Positions 1 to 4,925 of a stretch of 5,357 nt of DNA are shown piece by piece. The stretch is from contig JAFNGP010000088.1 in NCBI GenBank assembly GCA_017885175.1, positions 1 to 5,357 on the forward strand, read 5' to 3'. Origin of the DNA: a bacterium. GTDB lineage: Bacteria; Krumholzibacteriota; Krumholzibacteriia; Krumholzibacteriales; Krumholzibacteriaceae. Each line of letters starts with the position of its first letter. The first letter of the stretch is position 1. The position numbers were made by a program, and so were the translations under genes. Below the pieces are notes generated by a model. It did no database searches. It was not told the origin of the DNA and saw only the letters and a program-made list of their open reading frames with translations.

Positions 1-344
1 GGCTCGAGCTCGACCTCGAGGAACGATATTCTCGGCGTCGGCACATCCTTTGCGAGGGAGAAATACGCGGCGCCCCAATCCTTGAACTGCATTCTCTTGC
101 GCCTGGCTTTATTGACGACGGAGACCTTCAAAAGGTTCTTCTTCTCCACGAAATACGCGATGTCGGTACCCATCGCTTCGGCTATCTTCGCGAGGGCGCC
201 CACGGTGGGAGAGGTCATTCCGCGTTCGATCTCCGAGACGTGCGTCGCCGAAACTCTTGCCTTGACCTCGATGTCCTTGAGCGTAAGTCCTTTGGAGAGG
301 CGGAATTGCTTTATTCGTGCCCCGATTTCATCCTTGCCGTTCAT
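1..344 (-). CDS. XRE-family HTH transcriptional regulator, probable cupin C-terminus (3' part outside window)
   Basis: Reading leftward from ATG 344-342 gives 114 complete codons with no stop before the window edge. Residues about 7-62 form a classic XRE/Cro-type helix-turn-helix: IGARIKQFRLSKGLTLKDI, then a recognition helix with VSATHVSEIERG and the usual TSPTVGALAKIAEAMG tail. Residues about 63-115 (AYFVEKKN..., then PRISFLEVELEP at the edge) match the linker and first strand of a small cupin domain, as in XRE-cupin regulators (SutR/PuuR type), but the cupin core is not visible. Such proteins bind DNA and often sense a small ligand; the ligand here is unknown. The start is supported by GGGGAG at 351-356 on the minus strand, 6 nt upstream. 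An ATG at 360 is out of frame. The gene is divergent from the LPS operon, so it could regulate itself, that operon, or genes beyond the left edge. HTH assignment is secure; cupin is likely. Confidence 0.9.
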   Translation of the reverse strand, partial: MNGKDEIGARIKQFRLSKGLTLKDIEVKARVSATHVSEIERGMTSPTVGALAKIAEAMGTDIAYFVEKKNLLKVSVVNKARRKRMQFKDWGAAYFSLAKDVPTPRISFLEVELE

Positions 345-404
345 TGCCTTCTCCCCTCATTGCCCTATAAATTGAAAAAAGCAAGAAAACGATGCCAATC
401 TTTA

Positions 405-433
405 ATATTAAGATAAAATCTATCCATTTTCAA
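405..433 (-). promoter_or_regulatory. Predicted sigma70-type promoter of the XRE regulator gene
   Basis: On the minus strand, TTGAAA (428-433, 5 of 6 to the -35 consensus) is followed after exactly 17 nt by TAATAT (405-410, 4 of 6 to the -10 consensus). Transcription would begin near 398, giving a leader of about 54 nt before the ATG at 344. The -10 sits inside a perfect 10-bp palindrome, TTAATATTAA (402-411), which could be an operator for self-repression. AT-rich DNA upstream of the -35 could act as an UP element. Prediction from consensus only; in AT-rich DNA chance matches are common. Confidence 0.5.
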
Positions 434-435
434 CA

Positions 436-471
436 ATTAATTTCCCCATTAATGATTAATTCCATATTAAT
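436..471. repeat. Cluster of four ATTAAT hexamers in the divergent intergenic region
   Basis: The self-complementary hexamer ATTAAT occurs at 436-441, 448-453, 455-460 and 466-471, that is four copies in 36 bp. A related palindrome, TTAATATTAA, lies at 402-411. Copies two and three form the 13-mer ATTAATGATTAAT. The start-to-start spacings are 12, 7 and 11 bp. The array lies just upstream of the predicted -35 of the leftward promoter and about 90-120 bp upstream of the rightward one. It could be a set of binding sites for the adjacent XRE protein or a nucleoid protein, or simply an AT-rich UP element. Nothing else is recognised between 345 and 558 apart from a GC-rich patch at about 501-532. 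Confidence 0.4.
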
Positions 472-558
472 GCAATTTGCTGCAAGTAAAGAAAGTATTC
501 AGGCCGGCGGCCAAGCCCGCTGCGCCGCGGCGATACGGATATATCTCTTTCAAAATTC

Positions 559-587
559 TAGACTTGATTCACCCCTTCCCGTATATT
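559..587 (+). promoter_or_regulatory. Predicted sigma70-type promoter of the LPS operon
   Basis: TAGACT (559-564, 4 of 6 to the -35 consensus) and TATATT (582-587, 5 of 6 to the -10 consensus) are separated by 17 nt. Transcription would begin near 594-595, leaving a leader of about 20 nt before the preferred start codon at 615. That leader still contains the ribosome binding site at 602-605. No other promoter is apparent between the three genes downstream, so this would drive the whole operon. Consensus-based prediction only. Confidence 0.5.
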
Positions 588-600
588 CGACCTGAATAGA

Positions 601-605
601 TGGAG
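601..605 (+). promoter_or_regulatory. Ribosome binding site that decides the GT9 start
   Basis: TGGAG lies 9 nt upstream of ATG 615-617. It overlaps the other possible start, ATG 600-602, and would be useless for that one, which has no purine-rich site upstream. This favours the start at 615 over the longer reading that adds five residues. Confidence 0.6.
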
Positions 606-614
606 TTTATCGCG

Positions 615-1649
615 ATGCCGCAGCCTTCAGGAAAAGTTTGCATAATCCGCTTGGGCTCTCTCGGAGATCTCGTTCTCATGATACCCATGTTGAGCGCGCT
701 CCGCTCGAGTTTCCCGTCGAAGGAGATACACCTCGTCTGCAAGCAGAAGTATGCGGGGCTCTTCGATGGAGGCGGCCTCGTCGACTCCCTTATCCCGGTG
801 CGACGGGGCGATCTCCGCGAGATCTTCGAGCTGCGCGCCGCGCTGAGCCGCGCCGGATATGAAACGATCATAGACGCCCATGGAGTCATCCGGAGCAATC
901 TTCTCTTCCATACGCTCCGCGCCCCGAGGAAGCTCCAGATCCGAAAGGATGAGCTCAAAAAGGCCGCGCTGATCGCCGGCAAGGCGAATCTGTACACGCG
1001 CGTCACGTCGCAGGTCGAACGCTACATGGAGCTCGCGCGGAGGCTCGGGGCGGAAGTGCGCGAGCCGCACGCGGAGCTGCCCCTTTCTCCCGCCGCCGAG
1101 AGACGCGCCGAGATGATTCTCGGCGGGATCGGCGGCCCTTTCCTGATCGCGTTCGCTCCTGGCGCGCGATGGCCGACCAAGCGGTGGCCCGCGGAGCATT
1201 TCGCCCGGTTGATTTCGAAAACGGCGGCCCGCGGGTTTAAATGTCTTCTCATCGGAGGAGCCGAGGATTCGGCGACGAACGCCGAAGTGGCGGCGCTCTC
1301 CCGAAGCGCCCCCCTCGATCTTACGGGCTCTCTCTCGATCATCGAGTCCGCGGCGGTGCTGAAGCGGTGCAGGGCGCTCGTGACGAACGACTCCGCGCCT
1401 CTCCATCTCGCCGAGGCGGTCGGGACGCCGGTGATAGCCTTCTTCGGTCCGACGGTGCGCGAGTTCGGGTATTATCCGAGGCTCCGGGGCAGCAGGGCGC
1501 TCGAAACGAAGCTGCCGTGCCGCCCCTGCTCGAGAAACGGCAAGCGCTCGTGCCCCTACGGCACGAAGGAGTGCCTCACGTCGATCGAGCCGGAAGCCGC
1601 AGTCGAAGTGATCCTCGGAACCCTCGAGGAAACGCGGGATCCCTCATGA
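615..1649 (+). CDS. GT9 family glycosyltransferase, ADP-heptose:LPS heptosyltransferase-like
   Basis: The 344-residue product has the usual length and motifs of glycosyltransferase family 9 (WaaC/WaaF/WaaQ), GT-B enzymes that add L-glycero-D-manno-heptose from ADP-heptose to the LPS inner core on the cytoplasmic side of the inner membrane. The N-terminal nucleotide-fold segment reads IIRLGSLGDLVLMIPML; Asp18 matches the catalytic-base aspartate of WaaC. The central donor-site motif is APGARWPTKRWP (181-192) with Lys189. The C-terminal donor motif is NDSAPLHLAEAVGTP (258-272), followed by FFGPT; Asp259 and His264 match the conserved D..H of the family. Cysteines 302, 305, 313 and 320 form a C-x2-C-x7-C-x6-C cluster of a kind seen in WaaF-like members. 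First gene of the operon; its stop overlaps the waaA start (ATGA). ATG 600 is an alternative start adding five residues. The family is certain; acceptor and sugar are not, so no symbol is given. Confidence 0.93.
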   Translation: MPQPSGKVCIIRLGSLGDLVLMIPMLSALRSSFPSKEIHLVCKQKYAGLFDGGGLVDSLIPVRRGDLREIFELRAALSRAGYETIIDAHGVIRSNLLFHTLRAPRKLQIRKDELKKAALIAGKANLYTRVTSQVERYMELARRLGAEVREPHAELPLSPAAERRAEMILGGIGGPFLIAFAPGARWPTKRWPAEHFARLISKTAARGFKCLLIGGAEDSATNAEVAALSRSAPLDLTGSLSIIESAAVLKRCRALVTNDSAPLHLAEAVGTPVIAFFGPTVREFGYYPRLRGSRALETKLPCRPCSRNGKRSCPYGTKECLTSIEPEAAVEVILGTLEETRDPS

Positions 1650-2959
1650 GAATCAGGCTCGCCGTCTATAACGCTCTCCTTCCCGCCGCGGCTCTCGCGG
1701 CGCGCGCCGCGGCGCCCTTCAACGCAAAGATCGCCGAGGGACTCAAGGGACGCGAAGGGTTCAGGAAACGCTGGAAGGAAAAAGCGAACGCGCTCGATCG
1801 GAACGGGCGCCTCATCTGGTTCCACGTTTCGTCGGTCGGGGAGTTCGAGCAGGCGAAGCCCGTCATGGATCTTCTCGCGCGAAACAAGGGGCCGTCGCTC
1901 GATCTGGCGCTCACCTTTTTCTCGCCGTCCGGCATGAACTACTACGAGCGGTTCGACCGATCCAAGAGAATCGGCGCGATTCGTTTCGTCGAGTACCTCC
2001 CCGTCGACACGGCGCGCAACATGCGATTCTGCCTCGACACGCTCAGGCCCGACATGATCGTTTACGTGAAGTTCGACATCTGGCCGAATCTCGTCGTCGA
2101 AGCCGCGCGGAGAGGTATTCCGCAGGTTCTCGTGTCGGGGACCCTATCGCCCGGCTCGCGCCGGCTTTCCCGGGTCGCCAGGAGTTTCTACGGCGGACTC
2201 TACTCGACGCTCGACGCCATCGCCGCGATCTCCGGGGAGGACGCTGCGCGCTTCGGAGCGCTCAGCCGCGGCCCGGTCGAGATCGTCGAGGCGGGGGACA
2301 CGAGATTCGACCAGGTCTGCCGGAGAATCGACGCATCCGGCGCGAAGCTCCCCGGAGGGATCTCCGCGGCCGGACGGACGTGGATCGTCGCGGGAAGCAC
2401 GTGGCCGCGGGACGAGGATGTCGTGATCCCGGGATTCGCGGCGCTGCGGCGCGCGCATCCCGAGGCCGGGCTGATCGTCGTTCCCCACGAGCCGACGCCG
2501 GATCGGCTCGGGACGATCCGCGAGTCGCTCGAGAAGGCGCGCCTTCCCTTCCGGCTGCTCTCGAGCCTGAAGGACGCCGCCGGCTTCGCGGAGCCGGTCG
2601 TCGTCGCCGACGGCGTCGGCTATCTCGCCGAGCTCTACCGGGCCGGCCGGGTAGCGTACGTCGGCGGCAGCTTCACGACCGGAGTGCACAACGTGATGGA
2701 ACCCGCGGTCCTGAACCTTCCCGTTTTCTTCGGACCGCGAATCGACAACTCCTTCGAAGCGCGGGAGCTCGTCCGTCTCGAGGCCGCCGCGATTCTGGGC
2801 ACGGCGGACGATTTCGCGAGGGAATGCGGCGCGCTTCTCTCCGACCGGAAGCGGCTCGCGGAAAAGGGCGCCTCGGCGGCGCGCTTCGTACGAAGTCATT
2901 GCGGAGCCGCGCTCCGTTGCGTAGATTTGATTGAAAAATATCTCGACAGAAAAAGGTAA
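1646..2959 (+). CDS. waaA: 3-deoxy-D-manno-octulosonic acid (Kdo) transferase
   Basis: WaaA (KdtA, GT30) transfers one or more Kdo residues from CMP-Kdo to lipid A precursor at the inner membrane, the committed step joining core to lipid A. The 437-residue product is close to the usual 420-430. Residues 5-23 are a hydrophobic, alanine-rich N-terminal segment fitting the membrane anchor. FHVSSVGEFEQAKP (59-72) contains Glu66, the equivalent of the catalytic glutamate. Further family landmarks are KFDIWPN (142-148), GSTWPRDED (250-258), VPHEPTPDR (279-287) and the CMP-Kdo-site segment YVGGSFTTGVHNVMEPA (338-354), then FFGPRIDNSFEA. The variants STWPxDE, PHE and VHNxxEP differ from the proteobacterial STHEGEE and GGHNPLEP forms. 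The start ATG overlaps the upstream stop by 4 bp and has only a weak ribosome site, which suggests translational coupling. The reading frame stays open upstream of 1646, but only as a shadow within the GT9 gene. How many Kdo units it adds cannot be read from sequence. Confidence 0.96.
   Translation: MRIRLAVYNALLPAAALAARAAAPFNAKIAEGLKGREGFRKRWKEKANALDRNGRLIWFHVSSVGEFEQAKPVMDLLARNKGPSLDLALTFFSPSGMNYYERFDRSKRIGAIRFVEYLPVDTARNMRFCLDTLRPDMIVYVKFDIWPNLVVEAARRGIPQVLVSGTLSPGSRRLSRVARSFYGGLYSTLDAIAAISGEDAARFGALSRGPVEIVEAGDTRFDQVCRRIDASGAKLPGGISAAGRTWIVAGSTWPRDEDVVIPGFAALRRAHPEAGLIVVPHEPTPDRLGTIRESLEKARLPFRLLSSLKDAAGFAEPVVVADGVGYLAELYRAGRVAYVGGSFTTGVHNVMEPAVLNLPVFFGPRIDNSFEARELVRLEAAAILGTADDFARECGALLSDRKRLAEKGASAARFVRSHCGAALRCVDLIEKYLDRKR
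2953..2956 (+). promoter_or_regulatory. Ribosome binding site supporting a TTG start
   Basis: AAGG, in an A-rich run overlapping the waaA stop (AAAAGGTAA), lies 6 nt upstream of TTG 2963-2965. The next in-frame start, ATG 2981, has no purine-rich site in front of it. The TTG start is therefore preferred. Confidence 0.6.
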
Positions 2960-2962
2960 GCG

Positions 2963-3823
2963 TTGAGCAAACACCTGAACATGCCCGCGCAGCCGCGGTA
3001 TATCCAGATCGAGACGATTCTCGGCTGCGACGCCGAATGCCCGTTCTGCCCGCAGAAGCAGATCGATCGCAAACCGGTCGTGATGAGCGAGGCGACATGG
3101 AAGAAGATCGTCGACGACACGCGGGGTCTCGGAATCACCTATCGACCGTTTCTCCAGAACGAGCCGCTCATCGATAAGCGGCTTCCGAAGATCATCAAGT
3201 ACATCAAGGAGGATCCGACCGCGCGCGCCGAGATCAACACGAACGGGAACCTTCTCGACGCGAAACGGGGCGCCGCTCTCATCGAGGCGGGGATCGATCT
3301 CGTCCGTTTCAGCATCGACGCGTTCTCGAGCGAAACCTTCGCGGCATGCCGCGTCGGCCTCGATTACCGGAAGGTCGTCGACAACGTCAACCGGTTCATC
3401 GAGGCCGCCGCCGAGACCCGCGGGAGCGTCGTGACCGAGGTGCGGATGATCGACATGGAATCCAGCCGGCACGAGCAACGGGATTTCCTCGAGTACTGGA
3501 GCCCGAGGGCCGACCGGGCGCTCATCGTGCCGCTCTACCACTGGCCATGGGACGACGGCGTCGAGATGGTCCGCAAGCCGTGCGTCAAGATGCGCGAGGA
3601 GATGTTCTTCTACACCGACGGGCGCGCGGTTCTCTGCTGCTGGGACATCGCGGCCCGCGCGGTGATCGGAGACGTGACGAAGGAGAGCGTTCTCGAGATA
3701 TGGAACGGCGCGCCGCGGCGCGCTTTCGCGGAATTCCTGTCCCGGGGAGAACGCGACAGGATACTTCTCTGTTCCCGCTGCGACGCATACCGCGACCGGC
3801 GCTTCGACGGCTTCGAAGACTGA
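2963..3823 (+). CDS. Radical SAM protein with reduced SPASM/twitch-type C-terminus, function unknown
   Basis: The 286-residue product begins YIQIETILGCDAECPFC, with Cys22, Cys26 and Cys29 forming the CxxxCxxC motif that binds the [4Fe-4S] cluster cleaving S-adenosylmethionine. Typical barrel landmarks follow: QNEPLIDKRLPKIIKYIKE in place of the GEPL motif, INTNGNLL, and LVRFSIDAFS. The C-terminal part has Cys207-x12-Gly-x4-Cys225, Cys226 (CCWD), then IGDV...VLEIWNG and Cys270-x2-Cys273. This matches SPASM-like domains, but the last two cysteines of the full Cx2Cx5Cx3C motif are absent, so one auxiliary cluster rather than two is likely. No signal peptide or membrane segment is seen, so it is probably cytoplasmic. 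It starts 3 bp after waaA, so co-translation with the LPS genes is likely. Family relatives oxidise or rearrange peptides and sugars (anSME, BtrN). A role in LPS or envelope sugar modification is inferred from position only. Confidence 0.88.
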   Translation: MSKHLNMPAQPRYIQIETILGCDAECPFCPQKQIDRKPVVMSEATWKKIVDDTRGLGITYRPFLQNEPLIDKRLPKIIKYIKEDPTARAEINTNGNLLDAKRGAALIEAGIDLVRFSIDAFSSETFAACRVGLDYRKVVDNVNRFIEAAAETRGSVVTEVRMIDMESSRHEQRDFLEYWSPRADRALIVPLYHWPWDDGVEMVRKPCVKMREEMFFYTDGRAVLCCWDIAARAVIGDVTKESVLEIWNGAPRRAFAEFLSRGERDRILLCSRCDAYRDRRFDGFED

Positions 3824-3830
3824 TTCCCCT

Positions 3831-4469
3831 TCATTCGATAACCGGCCAGGGATAGCTGCCGGCGCGAACGAGGAACGGCGCGCCGACGGTGAAGTCGACG
3901 ATCGTCGAGGGCAGCGACGACGACCTTCCCCGCTGCGACAGATAGCCGTCGAGACCGGGAAACGCCCTTCGGATGTCCGCGATTCTCGTCATCGGCTCGC
4001 GCCCCGAGAGATTGACGCTCGTCGAGACGACGGGCTCTCCGACGGTTTCGATGAGAGCGCGCAGATCCGCGCGGGCGGGAACCCTGACGGCGACCCTCCC
4101 GCCCGGCGAGACGAGCGGAGAGAGCGTTTTTCGCGCCGGGAGAATGGCGGTCAACGGCGCGGGCCAGATTCGAACGAGCGTGTCCCTCGATTCTCCGGGC
4201 CAGCGCGCGACGAGCGCGCCCGCCATCGCCGCGTCCGCGGCGAGCAGAATAAAGCCCCCGCGCGGGCGCCTTCCCTTCAGTTCCAGAATCGTTTCGATCG
4301 CCCGGCGATTCGAGACGGCGCAGTGAAACCCGTAAATCGTGTCCGTGGGAAGGACCGCGATGCCGCCCGACGCAAGCACGGCGGCGGTCTTTCGAATGGA
4401 GGATCGCCCGAAAGAGCCGGAGACGGGCGGCGTCTCCCCGCGGCGCGACGCGCTCACTTCCGGCGCCAT
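3831..4469 (-). CDS. tsaC: L-threonylcarbamoyladenylate synthase (TsaC/YrdC/Sua5 family)
   Basis: This enzyme makes threonylcarbamoyl-AMP from threonine, bicarbonate and ATP, the first step of t6A37 modification of ANN-decoding tRNAs; the TsaB/D/E complex then transfers it. The 212-residue product is a single YrdC domain without the extra Sua5 C-terminal domain. Motifs with the ATG start: AVLPTDTIYGFHCAVSN (38-54), LKGRRPRGGFILLAA (64-78, close to the KQRP..KGLILIAA of E. coli TsaC), IWPAPLTAILPA (101-112), VAVRVPA (126-132), PVVSTSVNLSG (146-156; usual STSANxSG, so Ala to Val) and PSTIVDF (187-193). Two starts are possible: ATG 4469, with GAGGAG about 11 nt upstream and a 16-bp overlap with purE, or GTG 4457, whose last two bases lie in the purE stop (GTGA). 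I chose the ATG for its ribosome site. The frame continues upstream through purE without a stop, but that part is only a shadow. Last gene of a purD-purE-tsaC operon. Confidence 0.92.
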   Translation of the reverse strand: MAPEVSASRRGETPPVSGSFGRSSIRKTAAVLASGGIAVLPTDTIYGFHCAVSNRRAIETILELKGRRPRGGFILLAADAAMAGALVARWPGESRDTLVRIWPAPLTAILPARKTLSPLVSPGGRVAVRVPARADLRALIETVGEPVVSTSVNLSGREPMTRIADIRRAFPGLDGYLSQRGRSSSLPSTIVDFTVGAPFLVRAGSYPWPVIE

Positions 4470-4921
4470 TCGGCGCGCATCTCCTCGAGGCGCTTCGCGA
4501 TCGTCTCGTCGGACAGGGCGAGAATCTCCGCGGCGAGAATCGCGGCGTTCCGGGCTCCCGCCTTCCCGACGGCGACGGCGGCGACCGGCACCCCCGGAGG
4601 CATCTGGGCGATCGAATAGAGCGCGTCTATGCCGCCGGGAAGCCCGCTCGCCAGGGGAACGCCTATCACGGGCTTCGTCGTGAGGGACGCCACGAAACCG
4701 GGCAGGGCCGCGGCCATTCCCGCCCCCGCGATAAAGACCTTCGCCCCCCGCTGGAGCGCGCCCTCGACGTACTCGACCGTGCGCTTCGGCTGCCGGTGAG
4801 CCGAATGGACTTCGAGCTCCGCGGCGACGCCGAGCTTCTCGAGCTCCTGAAGACACACATCCATCGTCTCCCGATCGGATTCGCTCCCCATGAGCACGGC
4901 GACCTGCAATTCGTTCTTCAT
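4454..4921 (-). CDS. purE: PurE, N5-CAIR mutase / AIR carboxylase, class I-like with His-to-Ala change
   Basis: PurE forms 4-carboxy-AIR in de novo purine synthesis. Class I enzymes rearrange N5-CAIR supplied by PurK; class II enzymes carboxylate AIR directly with CO2. The 155-residue product is a complete flavodoxin-like PurE, slightly short at the C-terminus. Landmarks are VLMGSESDRETM (9-20, phosphate loop), VHSAHRQP (38-45) with His42 matching E. coli catalytic His45, AGAGMAAALPG (65-75), KPVIGVPLASG, IAQMPPGVPV, and KAGARNAAILAA. The fold and most motifs are class I. However, the residue 30 positions after His42 is Ala72, where E. coli has His75 (GAAHLPG). Class II enzymes, as I recall them, also carry a small residue there. 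The gene starts 4 bp after the purD stop, with GAG 8 nt before the ATG, and its end overlaps tsaC. Identity as PurE is firm; which reaction it runs is open. Confidence 0.95.
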   Translation of the reverse strand: MKNELQVAVLMGSESDRETMDVCLQELEKLGVAAELEVHSAHRQPKRTVEYVEGALQRGAKVFIAGAGMAAALPGFVASLTTKPVIGVPLASGLPGGIDALYSIAQMPPGVPVAAVAVGKAGARNAAILAAEILALSDETIAKRLEEMRAEWRRK

Positions 4922-4925
4922 GCGC

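Noticed and set aside
328..360. Ten-codon upstream frame starting at ATG 360 on the minus strand
   Set aside because: It is out of frame with the regulator and has no ribosome site of its own. It was considered as a leader peptide, but nothing supports this.
82..375. Open frame of 97 codons on the plus strand
   Set aside because: It is antisense to the XRE regulator gene, whose helix-turn-helix is unmistakable, and has no ribosome site.
501..532. GC-rich patch as a possible terminator or hairpin
   Set aside because: The inverted matches are imperfect and no T-run follows on either strand.
392..595. Small open frame of 67 codons in the intergenic region
   Set aside because: It has no convincing ribosome site, runs through the predicted promoter and AT-rich array, changes composition halfway, and has no recognisable domain.
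627..1406. Open frame of 259 codons antisense to the GT9 gene
   Set aside because: It is a shadow of the GT9 coding sequence, with charged low-complexity product and no motif.
1241..1645. Upstream extension of the waaA frame
   Set aside because: It lies within the GT9 gene in another frame. The product is Arg-rich low-complexity sequence, whereas ATG 1646 gives the normal WaaA length and N-terminal anchor.
2144..3541. Long open frame of 465 codons on the minus strand
   Set aside because: It lies antisense to waaA and the radical SAM gene, both with clear family motifs. Its Arg/Asp/Glu-rich product shows no recognisable domain. Such antisense frames are common in GC-rich DNA.
4470..4856. Upstream extension of the tsaC frame
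   Set aside because: It overlaps purE in another frame and encodes Arg/Gly-rich sequence with no homology that I recognise. The YrdC domain starts only after about 4400, reading leftward.
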